Below, piece by piece: positions 12,822 to 20,581 of a stretch of 22,269 bases of DNA (the first letter of the stretch is position 1; each line of letters begins with the position of its first letter). The stretch spans positions 8,521-30,789 of the forward strand of contig HF986898.1 of the NCBI GenBank assembly GCA_000431075.1, in the 5' to 3' direction. The notes below the pieces were generated by a model. The model was not told where the DNA came from and ran no database searches. It saw only the letters and a list, made by a program, of their open reading frames with translations. This DNA comes from Firmicutes bacterium CAG:555. GTDB lineage: Bacteria; Bacillota; Clostridia; Oscillospirales; Oscillospiraceae. Both the position numbers and the translations under genes were made by a program.

Positions 12822-14003
12822 ATGAAAAAGCTTACTGCAATTGTCCTCGCTCTCGTCATGGTATTTGCACTGTGCGCATGCGGCGGCAACAGCGACAACA
12901 AGAAAGACAACGACGGCGAGACCGCAAAGATTAAGGCCGGCCTCATTTGCCTGCACGACGAGAACTCCGGCTATGACGCAAACTTCATCAACGCATTCAA
13001 GGCTGCCTGCGAGGCTACCGGCGTTGATTACGAGATCAAGACCAACATTGAAGAGAACCAGGCTGCTTACGATGCAGCTGCCGAGCTTGCAGACAACAAG
13101 TGCAATGTTATCTTTGCAGACAGCTACGGCCACCAGCCCTACATTCTTCAGGCCGCAAAGGAATTCCCCAATGTTCAGTTCACCTCCTGCACCGGCGATA
13201 CCGCACTCAATGACGGCGTTTCCAACTTCCACAATGCATTCGCAAAGATCTTCCAGGGCCGCTATGTTGCAGGCGTTGCAGCAGGTCTCAAGCTCAACGA
13301 GATGATCGCAAACAAAGAGATCACCGCAGAGCAGGCAGTCATCGGCTATGTCGGTGCAATGCCCTACGCAGAGGTCAAGTCCGGCTACACCTCCTTCCTC
13401 CTCGGCGCAAAGTCCGTTTGCCCCTCCGCTACCATGAAGGTCGTCTTCACCGGTTCCTGGTACGATGAGACCGCCGAGATGGAGAGCGCACAGTCCCTCA
13501 TCAAGAAGGGCTGCGTCCTCATCAGCCAGCACGCCGACTCCATGGGCGCTCCCAACGCATGCGAGACCGCAAAGGTCCCCAATGTTTCCTACAACGGCTC
13601 CACTCAGGAAGCCTGCCCCAACACCTACATCATCTCCTCCCGCATCGACTGGACTCCTTACTTCACCTATGCAATCAAGGCAGTTCAGAACGGCAAGAAC
13701 TATGACACCGACTGGTGCGGCGACCTGTCCACCGGCAGCGTTGCTCTGACCGAGATCAACGAAAAGGTCGCTGCCAAGGGCACCGCAGACAAGCTTACCC
13801 AGGTCGAGAACGGCATCAAGGACGGCAGCATCAAGGTCTTTGCAACCGACACATGGACCGTCGGCGGCAAGGCTCTCGAGACCTACGAGAACGAGTTCTT
13901 CAAGGGCCACGAGTGCATCAAGGACGGCGTGTTCGCCGAGTCGACCGACCGCTCCGCACCTTACTTCGATATCGACATCGACGGCATCGAGATCCTCCAG
14001 TGA
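12822..14003 (+). CDS. bmpA: BMP-family nucleoside-binding lipoprotein
   Basis: This is the extracellular substrate-binding lipoprotein of a nucleoside ABC importer, related to Bacillus NupN (YufN) and spirochete PnrA/BmpA. The 393-residue protein has a lipoprotein signal MKKLTAIVLALVMVFALCAC with the lipidated Cys at 20, then a short polar linker. The fold matches the Bmp domain: IKAGLICLHDENSGYDANF near 37-55, a repeated ANKE/VIGYVGA region, and IIFADSYGHQPY-like strands. Its codon choice (AAC, AAG, GAG, CTC dominant) is stronger than in neighbours, pointing to high expression. A terminator-like hairpin separates it from the ATPase gene. The guanine riboswitch upstream suggests guanosine, inosine or other purine nucleosides as ligand (inference). 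Confidence 0.93.
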   Translation: MKKLTAIVLALVMVFALCACGGNSDNKKDNDGETAKIKAGLICLHDENSGYDANFINAFKAACEATGVDYEIKTNIEENQAAYDAAAELADNKCNVIFADSYGHQPYILQAAKEFPNVQFTSCTGDTALNDGVSNFHNAFAKIFQGRYVAGVAAGLKLNEMIANKEITAEQAVIGYVGAMPYAEVKSGYTSFLLGAKSVCPSATMKVVFTGSWYDETAEMESAQSLIKKGCVLISQHADSMGAPNACETAKVPNVSYNGSTQEACPNTYIISSRIDWTPYFTYAIKAVQNGKNYDTDWCGDLSTGSVALTEINEKVAAKGTADKLTQVENGIKDGSIKVFATDTWTVGGKALETYENEFFKGHECIKDGVFAESTDRSAPYFDIDIDGIEILQ

Positions 14004-14026
14004 TTAAAATAATCTAAACTTAATGA

Positions 14027-14060
14027 GAAAGCCCTGCGTTTATGCAGGGCTTTCTTGTTC
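14027..14060 (+). terminator. partial terminator between lipoprotein and ATPase genes
   Basis: GAAAGCCCTGC (14027-14037) pairs perfectly with GCAGGGCTTTC (14044-14054), loop GTTTAT, followed by a weak T-rich TTGTTC. It probably stops many transcripts after the lipoprotein gene, so the binding protein is made in excess over the membrane complex. Confidence 0.7.
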
Positions 14061-14077
14061 ATGAAATATGGAGATCG

Positions 14078-14128
14078 TCTTTTCACCCGGGAAGCGCTGA
14101 ATTTATCAGCTTTGCCCGGATGAAAAGA
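14078..14128 (+). other. long stem-loop in the lipoprotein-ATPase spacer
   Basis: A 51-nt hairpin in three paired blocks: TCTTTTCA with TGAAAAGA (8 bp), CCGGG with CCCGG (5 bp), and GCTGA with TCAGC (5 bp) around loop ATTTA. Small mismatches separate the blocks. No T-run follows, so it is not a terminator; an RNA-stability or processing element is more likely. It ends about 15 nt before the ribosome site of the ATPase gene. Confidence 0.65.
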
Positions 14129-14157
14129 AGAGCTAAGACAATAAAGGAGAAAGCACA

Positions 14158-15684
14158 GTGGAAAAAAGAACCCCGACCGTAAAAATGCGTGATATAACCA
14201 AGCGCTTTGGTTCCGTTCTTGCAAACGACAAGGTATGGCTGGATATCTACCGTGGCGAGGTGCTGGCGCTGCTCGGCGAAAACGGCAGCGGCAAGACTAC
14301 GCTCATGAATATGCTCTCGGGCATTTACCGTCCCGATGAGGGCGAGATATATGTCGATGATAAGCTTGTCGATATCCGTTCGCCGAAGGATGCCTTTGAC
14401 CTCGGCATCGGCATGATACATCAGCACTTTAAGCTCGTCGATGTACTCACCGCAGCGGAGAATATCACCCTCGGTCTTAAAGAGAAGTACGACCTTAAGG
14501 CGGTTGCCGAGCGTGTTCGTGCCATCTGCGATAAGTACGGCTTTGATGTCGACCCCGATCAGAAGATATACGACATGTCCGTTTCGCAGAAGCAGACGGT
14601 CGAGATAGTCAAGGTCCTTTACCGCGGTGCGGATATCCTCATTCTCGATGAGCCTACCGCCGTTCTGACCCCGCAGGAGACCGACAAGCTGTTTGCGGTT
14701 TTGCGCAACATGCGCAACGACGGCAAGGCGATAGTCATCATCACCCACAAGATGCACGAGGTCGAGGCGATATCCGACCGTGTTGCCGTTCTGCGCCACG
14801 GCCGTTTCGTCGGCGATATGCTTACCAAGGACACCGATGCACAGGAGATGACCAACATGATGGTCGGCCATGCGGTCACGCTGAACATCGACCGCCCCGA
14901 CCCCGTTGACCCCAAGCCCCGCATCGAGGTAAAGGGACTCACCGTCCGCAGCATGGACGGTATTTTGAAGTTAGACGATGTGTCCTTTACCGCCTACTCA
15001 GGCGAGATACTCGGTATCGCAGGCATTTCCGGCTGCGGTCAAAAGGAGCTGCTTGAGGCCATTGCGGGCTTGCAGCCCACCGAAGCCGGCAGCATCAGCT
15101 ATATAAATGACGACGGTGAAAGGGAAGAACTTTTGGGCAAAGACCCGCTTGCTATCGCCGACATGGGCGTTGCGCTCTCGTTCGTGCCCGAGGACAGGCT
15201 TGGCATGGGACTTGTCGGCAACATGGATCTTTCGCAGAACATGATGCTCCGCTCGTTCAGACGGGGCAAGTCCATATTCACCGACCGCAAGAGCCCCAAG
15301 GCGCTGGCCGAGACCGTTGTCGAGGAGCTTGAGGTCAACACCCCGGGCATCACGACCCCCGTGCGCAGACTCTCCGGCGGCAATGTGCAGAAGGTGCTTG
15401 TCGGCCGTGAGATATCCTTTGCGCCGACGGTTCTGCTCACGGCCTACGCCGTGCGCGGCCTTGATATCAACTCGTCCTACACCATTTATGACCTTATAAA
15501 TCGCCAGAAGCAAAAGGGCGTTGCCGTTGTGTATGTCGGCGAAGACCTTGATGTTCTTTTGGAGCTTGCAGACCGCATTCTCGTTCTGTGCGGCGGCAAG
15601 GTCAGCGGCATCGTCCCCGGCAGGGGCGCAACAAAGCGCAATATCGGCATGATGATGACAAAGTTAGGAGGTGCAAGCGAATGA
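14158..15684 (+). CDS. nucleoside ABC transporter ATP-binding protein (two fused ATPase domains)
   Basis: This 508-residue protein powers the BMP-type importer and corresponds to Bacillus NupO (YufO). Domain 1 has Walker A GENGSGKTT (40-48), Q-loop MIHQHF, Walker B ILILDE (160-165) and H-loop ITHKMH (His197). Its signature is MSVSQKQ, where the family usually has a Gly (LSVG). Domain 2 has the family's degenerate Walker A-like GISGCGQKE (289-297) and signature LSGGNVQK, but the usual QPTRGLD becomes YAVRGLD (430-435), so this half is probably weak in hydrolysis. The start is GTG at 14158 after AAAGGAG. It overlaps the next permease gene by 4 nt (ATGA). The two hairpins before it should lower its expression relative to the lipoprotein. 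Confidence 0.93.
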   Translation: MEKRTPTVKMRDITKRFGSVLANDKVWLDIYRGEVLALLGENGSGKTTLMNMLSGIYRPDEGEIYVDDKLVDIRSPKDAFDLGIGMIHQHFKLVDVLTAAENITLGLKEKYDLKAVAERVRAICDKYGFDVDPDQKIYDMSVSQKQTVEIVKVLYRGADILILDEPTAVLTPQETDKLFAVLRNMRNDGKAIVIITHKMHEVEAISDRVAVLRHGRFVGDMLTKDTDAQEMTNMMVGHAVTLNIDRPDPVDPKPRIEVKGLTVRSMDGILKLDDVSFTAYSGEILGIAGISGCGQKELLEAIAGLQPTEAGSISYINDDGEREELLGKDPLAIADMGVALSFVPEDRLGMGLVGNMDLSQNMMLRSFRRGKSIFTDRKSPKALAETVVEELEVNTPGITTPVRRLSGGNVQKVLVGREISFAPTVLLTAYAVRGLDINSSYTIYDLINRQKQKGVAVVYVGEDLDVLLELADRILVLCGGKVSGIVPGRGATKRNIGMMMTKLGGASE

Positions 15685-16763
15685 TCCAGATTTCAAAGCG
15701 CGGCGCAGTCAGCCGCAAAAGAAACATTGCAATCAGGCTTGCGGCGATAGTGCTTGCCATCATAGTGTGCGCCATCATCACGATGGCGACCACGGGCACC
15801 GACCCGCTTGCCGTTTTCTCGGCGTTTATAAACGGCTCGTTCGGCTCTGAGCGCAAGCTGTGGATATTCCTTCAGGACACCGCAATTTTGCTCATAATCT
15901 CCCTTGCGGTCACGCCCGCATTCAAAATGCACTGCTGGAACCTCGGCGCAGAGGGACAGGTGCTTGCCGGCGCAATGGCCGCTGCGGCCTGCATGGTGCT
16001 GCTGGGCGACACGATGTCAAACGGAGCGCTCATCGCCTGCATGGTGATAGCTTCCGTCGTCACCGGCGCACTTTGGGCAGGCATTCCGGCGTTTTTCAAG
16101 GCAAAGTTCAATACCAACGAGACACTGTTTACCCTCATGATGAACTATGTTGCAACGCAAATTGTTGCATATTTCTGCGTCAAATGGGAAAACCCCGTGG
16201 GCTCCTGCACTATCGGCGTTATCAATGCACAAAACGAGGCCGGCTGGCTGCCGCAGTTAGGCAACAAGTACCTGCTCGTCATCCTGGTCGCAGTCATAAT
16301 GACCGTGCTCATATATTTCTATCTTAACTACACAAAGCACGGCTACGAGATAGCCGTCGTCGGCGAAAGCGAGCGCACGGCACGCTACATCGGCATAAAG
16401 GTGCCCCGTGTCATCGTCCGCACCATGCTTTTCAGCGGCGCTATCTGCGGCGTGGCCGGACTTCTGCTCGTCGGCGGCATCCATCACACCGTCTCCACCT
16501 CGCTCGTCGGCGGACAGGGCTTCACGGCGGTCATGGTCTCGTGGCTTGCAGCGTTCAACCCCATCGTCATGATACTCACGAGCGCACTGCTCATCTTCAT
16601 GGGCTCGGGCGCAAATCAGCTGGCATCAAGCTGCGGCCTTAACCAGTCTTTTGGCGATATCCTCACCGGCGTTATAATCTTCTTCATCATCGGCAGCGAA
16701 TTTTTCGTTCAGTACAAGATATCCTTTCACAAAAAGAGCAAGGAGGTAGGCGAAAATGTTTGA
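15681..16763 (+). CDS. nucleoside ABC transporter permease (first)
   Basis: This 360-residue membrane permease (BPD_transp_2 family) corresponds to Bacillus NupP (YufP). It has a basic cytoplasmic N-terminus and about nine to ten hydrophobic helices. The conserved NLGAEGQVLAGA near residues 92-103 and NTNETLFTLMMNYVA are typical of the family, and the cytoplasmic coupling loop contains VVGESERTARYIGI. The ATG at 15681 overlaps the ATPase stop and is preceded by a perfect AGGAGGTG. The open frame continues upstream, but that part lies inside the ATPase gene in another frame. It overlaps the second permease by 8 nt. Confidence 0.92.
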   Translation: MIQISKRGAVSRKRNIAIRLAAIVLAIIVCAIITMATTGTDPLAVFSAFINGSFGSERKLWIFLQDTAILLIISLAVTPAFKMHCWNLGAEGQVLAGAMAAAACMVLLGDTMSNGALIACMVIASVVTGALWAGIPAFFKAKFNTNETLFTLMMNYVATQIVAYFCVKWENPVGSCTIGVINAQNEAGWLPQLGNKYLLVILVAVIMTVLIYFYLNYTKHGYEIAVVGESERTARYIGIKVPRVIVRTMLFSGAICGVAGLLLVGGIHHTVSTSLVGGQGFTAVMVSWLAAFNPIVMILTSALLIFMGSGANQLASSCGLNQSFGDILTGVIIFFIIGSEFFVQYKISFHKKSKEVGENV

Positions 16764-17742
16764 TATCGTATCCTTCATTCCCCGCGCCGTTATGCAGGGC
16801 ATACCTCTCATGTTCGGCTGCGTCGGCGAGACGATAACCGAAAAAAGCGGCAACCTCAACCTCGGTACTGCCGGCGTCATGTATGTCGGCGGCATCTGCG
16901 GCGTTATCGGTGCATTTTTGTATGAAAACTCCGGTGCGCAGATGAGCACATTTCTCACCATTGCGATACCCCTTTTGTGCTGCATCCTCGGCTCCGCACT
17001 CATGGGACTTCTGTACTGCTTTTTGACCGTCACCCTGCGTGCAAATCAGAATGTCACCGGCCTTGCCATGACCACCTTCGGCATCGGTGTGGGCAACTTC
17101 TTCGGCGGCTCGCTCATTAAGCTTGTGAACATTGATGTTCCCTCCGTCGTACTCACCAAGACCAGCAATGCGTTCAGCAAGACCCTGCCCTTTGCCGAGA
17201 ATCTCGGCTGGTTCGGCAAGATATTCTTAAATTACAGCTTCCTTGCCTACGCTGCGATAATCATCGCAGTGCTTGCATCGTACTTCCTCAACAAGACCCG
17301 CCCCGGCCTCCAGCTTCGTGCCGTCGGCGAAAGTCCGGCGACCGCCGATGCAGTGGGCATCGATGTGATTAAATATAAGTACATTGCAACCATCGTCGGC
17401 TCCGTAATTGCGGGCCTCGGCGGTCTGTACTATGTCATGGACTATGCCTGCGGCGTTTGGTCCAACAACGCCTTCGGCGACAGAGGCTGGCTTGCAATTG
17501 CCTTGGTTATCTTCACCGTGTGGCGTCCGAGCCTGAGCATTTTCGCCTCGATAATCTTCGGCGGCCTGTACATCCTCAATGTCTACATCCCCACCGGCAC
17601 GAACCTTGCGATAAACGAGATATACAAGATGGCACCATATGTGGTCACCATCATCGTCCTCGTCATCACCAGCATCCGCAGCCGCAAGGAAAATCAGCCC
17701 CCCATGAGCCTCGGCCTGCCGTACTTCCGAGAAGAACGGTAA
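16756..17742 (+). CDS. nucleoside ABC transporter permease (second)
   Basis: The 328-residue partner permease corresponds to Bacillus NupQ (YufQ). It shows the family opening VMQGIPLMFGCVGETITEKS with NLGTAGVMYVGG, several hydrophobic helices, and the coupling-loop motif AVGESPATADAVGIDV. The ATG at 16756 lies 8 nt inside the end of the first permease and follows AAGGAGGTAG. It is the last gene of the riboswitch-controlled operon and is followed by a strong terminator. With the lipoprotein, ATPase and first permease, it completes a four-gene importer; no fifth component is seen. Confidence 0.92.
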   Translation: MFDIVSFIPRAVMQGIPLMFGCVGETITEKSGNLNLGTAGVMYVGGICGVIGAFLYENSGAQMSTFLTIAIPLLCCILGSALMGLLYCFLTVTLRANQNVTGLAMTTFGIGVGNFFGGSLIKLVNIDVPSVVLTKTSNAFSKTLPFAENLGWFGKIFLNYSFLAYAAIIIAVLASYFLNKTRPGLQLRAVGESPATADAVGIDVIKYKYIATIVGSVIAGLGGLYYVMDYACGVWSNNAFGDRGWLAIALVIFTVWRPSLSIFASIIFGGLYILNVYIPTGTNLAINEIYKMAPYVVTIIVLVITSIRSRKENQPPMSLGLPYFREER

Positions 17743-17756
17743 CGATATTAAATATG

Positions 17757-17784
17757 AAAAAAGCTCCCCTCGGGGAGCTTTTTT
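17757..17784. terminator. bidirectional terminator between importer operon and kdpE
   Basis: AAAAAAGCTCCCC (17757-17769) is mirrored by GGGGAGCTTTTTT (17772-17784), effectively a CTCG tetraloop. A- and T-runs on either side serve both the plus-strand importer operon and the minus-strand kdpDE operon, whose stop is at 17803. Confidence 0.9.
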
Positions 17785-17802
17785 GATGGCCGTTTTCGGT
17801 TT

Positions 17803-18504
17803 TCACTGATTTCTCAGCATCCTGTAACCGACGCCGATGTGAGTTTGTATATATTTCGGCTCGGAGGTGTTTTTCTCAAGCTTCTTGCGCAGTGTCGCCA
17901 TGTACACCCGCAGCGACCGCATATCCGATGCCGTGGGATTTCCCCACACCTCACGCAGAATGTAGTTGTGCGTGAGCACCTTGCCCGTGTTCTTTGCAAG
18001 CAGCACCAGCAGCTTGTACTCTATCGGCGTTAGGTGTATCTCACTGCCGTCAAGATACACGCAGCCTGCGGCGTAGTCGATGCGCAGGCCGCCGTTTTCG
18101 TACACGCTCGACTCCTCGCTCAGCCGCTGCCTGTCATGGCGCACACGCCGGAGTGCGACCCTGAGTCTGGCAAGAAGCTCGTCCACGGAAAACGGCTTTG
18201 TCAGATAATCGTCCGCCCCGGCGTCGAGCGCTGCGACCTTGTCGGTGTCCTCGCTGCGTGCCGATACCACGATTATGGGCATATTGCTCCATGCCCGTAT
18301 CTTTTTTATGACCTCGATGCCGTCGGTGTCGGGAAGCCCAAGGTCAAGTATCATGACCTCCGGCTTATACGACAGAGCTTCCATTATTGCACTCGCTCCG
18401 GTGGACGCTATGCGGTACTGGTAATCCTGCGACTCCATCGTCGCAGCCATGAGCTTTGCAACGGCATTGTCGTCCTCAACGACCAGTATCTGTGCCTTGT
18501 TCAT
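17803..18504 (-). CDS. kdpE: KdpE-like response regulator
   Basis: This OmpR-family DNA-binding regulator has 233 residues. Its receiver domain has the acidic pair Glu10-Asp11, phospho-acceptor Asp54 in MILDLGLPDTDG, and the conserved Lys103 in YLTKPF. A winged-helix domain follows (about 130-230; HLTPIEYKLLVLLAKNTGKV, SLRVYMATLRKKLE). Length and the LTPIEYKLL block fit KdpE. The start ATG at 18504 follows GGAGG located inside the end of kdpD, and the genes overlap by 29 nt, implying translational coupling. No kdpFABC genes are in view, and divergent trkA-trkH follow upstream, so Trk potassium uptake is a plausible target (inference). Confidence 0.92.
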   Translation of the reverse strand: MNKAQILVVEDDNAVAKLMAATMESQDYQYRIASTGASAIMEALSYKPEVMILDLGLPDTDGIEVIKKIRAWSNMPIIVVSARSEDTDKVAALDAGADDYLTKPFSVDELLARLRVALRRVRHDRQRLSEESSVYENGGLRIDYAAGCVYLDGSEIHLTPIEYKLLVLLAKNTGKVLTHNYILREVWGNPTASDMRSLRVYMATLRKKLEKNTSEPKYIQTHIGVGYRMLRNQ

Positions 18505-20425
18505 CGGTTTTTACCTCCGGTAAGCTGAAAGTGAATACCGCACCGTGCGGCTCGGCGTCGGAGACGGAAATTTCGCCCCCGTGCGCCGTGACTATGCTTT
18601 TGCACAGTGCAAGTCCCAAGCCGAGGCCCCGACGGCTGTCGCCGGTTTTTGCTTCGGTGTAAAACATATCGAATATCTTGCCCTTTGATTCGTCGGCTAT
18701 GCCCGGACCGTTGTCGGAAACGGAAACGAGCACGCTGCCGCCCGAGCTTTCGGCGCTGACGCATATCGTCGAACCTGCGGGCGTGTATTTGACCGCATTG
18801 TTCACGAGATTTATGAGCACCTGCTCTATGAGCCGTGCGTCCATGTACGCCATTAGGTAATCGTCGGCTATCACGGTCGTGACCTTATGCTGTGCGCTGC
18901 TGCGGTCTATATGCGTCATGGCGTCGGCGATGACCTCGCCGACAAGCTCCGGCTCAAGCTCTGTGAGCTTGTCCCTGCCCTCGATGCGGGTTATGCACAA
19001 AAGGTTTTCGACCAAGGTTATGAGCCATTCGGAGTCGTCCCGTATCGACTTTAAAAGCTCCGTGCGCTTATCCTCGCTCATTTTCCCCGTCAGAAGCAGC
19101 GATGCGCTGCCGGATATGCCCGTAAGGGGCGTGCGCAGGTCGTGGGATATCGAGCGCAGCAGGTTTGCACGAAGCTCCTGCACCCTCGCTTTTTCCTCCA
19201 TCTCACGCTTGGCAAGCTTGTATCGCTCGTTTTCGAGCATGATGCCGCACTCGTCCAAAATTGCGACCGTGAGCGATTTTGAGTAGCTCTCCCGCTCGGG
19301 CTTACCGTTCACGGCAAAGCACACGACCGCAAGCACACCCTCGGCGCTGCGTATGGACATGTAAAGTCCTTTTGCGTTTGGGAAGCTCTGCGTTCCGCAG
19401 CCTGTGCCGTGTCCGGTGGCAAGCGCTTGCATGGCTGCCGCAAGCTCAGACTGTGCAAGATATGGCGCAAAGTCCTCACCCTCAACGCTCGGAAACAGCA
19501 TCGGCTCGCCGAGCGTGCCGTCTTTCACGGGGAATATCATAACGCCGCGGCCGGACAGCTTACCAAGCTGCGTTGCCGCAAGGGAAAGTATCTGCTCCTC
19601 GCTTTCGGCCTTCTGCATTCTTTGGCTCGTTTCAAGCAAAATCTCCGTGCGGTAGGAGTGCTGTGCCTTGAGCCGTGCCTGCCGCTTGACCTGCGTGGTC
19701 AGCGATGAAATGATGATAGCTGCGATGAACATCACGACGAAGGTCGCTATCTCGTTCGGCTCGGCCGAAAGAGAGTATTCCGGCACGGTGAACAGGAAGT
19801 TGAACACAAAAACCGACAGCACCGCCGAGGCAAGGCTGTAGCTGCGCCCTGTGGTGGTGACCGCAATGCCCAAAACGGCAAGGGTGTAAAGAATTATGAC
19901 ATTCGCCGTTGAAAAGCCGAGCTTTGTAAACACAAGGCCGCCGAGCGTTGCCGCCGTGAGCAGGCCGAGGGTCTTGAGAACATCCGCCACGCTGAACTTT
20001 TCGTCCGAAAAGCTCAGACGGTGCGCCTTCTCGGACGGCGTAGCCTTGTCGGGGATTATGAAGATATCGATATCGGGCGCAAGCTCGTTGAGCCTGTCGA
20101 TAAGCGTCTTTTTTCTGAAAACCGATGTGTGGGTCGGGCTTTTGCCGATAACGATCTTTGTCGAGCCGCTCACCCTTGCGTACTCGGCTATCTGCGTTGC
20201 GGCATCCTCGCCGTATAGTCTCGTGACCTTTGCACCCAGCCGGTGGGCAAGCCGGAAGTTTTCCTCGAGCCGGGACTTTGCTCCGGGATCGTGCTCATGA
20301 AAATCAGGCGGCTCGACATACAAAGCCGTCAGATTCCCACCGTAGGCCTCCGCCATTTTTGCTGCGGCCTTTATGACCCTGACATTCGACGGTGCGCCGG
20401 ACAGGCAAACGAGTATCTCCTCCAT
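18476..20425 (-). CDS. kdpD: KdpD-like sensor kinase lacking the N-terminal Walker-A domain
   Basis: A 649-residue membrane histidine kinase for KdpE. It begins with a universal-stress-protein domain (about 1-125, MEEILVCLSGAPSN), then a DUF4118 membrane block of about four helices (151-245), a GAF-like region (about 265-400), a HisKA domain with phospho-acceptor His428 in ISHDLRTPLTG, and an ATPase domain with NLVNNAVKYTP and DNGPGI and GLGLGL. Full KdpD is near 900 residues because of an extra N-terminal domain with a Walker-A motif, which is absent. The ATG at 20425 with GGAGGGTGA shows this is a natural start, and upstream sequence is promoter, not coding remnant. In Staphylococcus aureus the USP domain binds c-di-AMP; the matching motif here is imperfect. 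Confidence 0.92.
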   Translation of the reverse strand: MEEILVCLSGAPSNVRVIKAAAKMAEAYGGNLTALYVEPPDFHEHDPGAKSRLEENFRLAHRLGAKVTRLYGEDAATQIAEYARVSGSTKIVIGKSPTHTSVFRKKTLIDRLNELAPDIDIFIIPDKATPSEKAHRLSFSDEKFSVADVLKTLGLLTAATLGGLVFTKLGFSTANVIILYTLAVLGIAVTTTGRSYSLASAVLSVFVFNFLFTVPEYSLSAEPNEIATFVVMFIAAIIISSLTTQVKRQARLKAQHSYRTEILLETSQRMQKAESEEQILSLAATQLGKLSGRGVMIFPVKDGTLGEPMLFPSVEGEDFAPYLAQSELAAAMQALATGHGTGCGTQSFPNAKGLYMSIRSAEGVLAVVCFAVNGKPERESYSKSLTVAILDECGIMLENERYKLAKREMEEKARVQELRANLLRSISHDLRTPLTGISGSASLLLTGKMSEDKRTELLKSIRDDSEWLITLVENLLCITRIEGRDKLTELEPELVGEVIADAMTHIDRSSAQHKVTTVIADDYLMAYMDARLIEQVLINLVNNAVKYTPAGSTICVSAESSGGSVLVSVSDNGPGIADESKGKIFDMFYTEAKTGDSRRGLGLGLALCKSIVTAHGGEISVSDAEPHGAVFTFSLPEVKTDEQGTDTGR

Positions 20426-20446
20426 GGTCTCACCCTCCTCAGCGTC

Positions 20447-20475
20447 ATTTTAGCACATCGGTTGCGAAACGAAAA
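20447..20475 (-). promoter_or_regulatory. kdpDE promoter
   Basis: On the minus strand TAAAAT (20452-20447) preceded by TGC (extended -10). The -35 position reads TTTTCG, which is poor. A weak -35 with an extended -10 suggests dependence on an activator. The predicted start near 20441 lies close to the ribosome site GGAGGG. Confidence 0.5.
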
Positions 20476-20491
20476 GCAGTATTTTGCTCCG

Positions 20492-20511
20492 TTTTAATGT
20501 AATTTTAATGT
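20492..20511. promoter_or_regulatory. tandem direct repeats, possible KdpE operator
   Basis: TTTTAATGT occurs at 20492-20500 and again, perfectly, at 20503-20511, a period of 11 bp or one helical turn. Direct repeats with this period are the usual target layout of OmpR-family regulator dimers. The pair is centred about 61 bp before the predicted kdpD start site and about 63 bp before that of trkA. Binding by KdpE is inference. Confidence 0.55.
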
Positions 20512-20529
20512 CGTTTTTCGATGTTCTGA

Positions 20530-20558
20530 TTCCATTTATATGCCGGAAGTGGTATACT
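20530..20558 (+). promoter_or_regulatory. trkA-trkH promoter
   Basis: TTCCAT (20530-20535), a 17-nt spacer and TATACT (20553-20558) with TGG before the -10 (extended -10). The -35 is weak, as in the divergent kdpDE promoter. The predicted start near 20565 is only 17 nt before the trkA ATG. Confidence 0.6.
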
Positions 20559-20581
20559 CTAATTTGAAAGATGGTGAAACA

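Noticed and set aside
12675..13910. Long minus-strand open frame (about 411 codons) antisense to the BMP lipoprotein gene.
   Set aside because: Its composition (Leu, Val, Cys, Gly rich) is the mirror of the strongly biased codons of the lipoprotein gene, and it has no ribosome site or family match.
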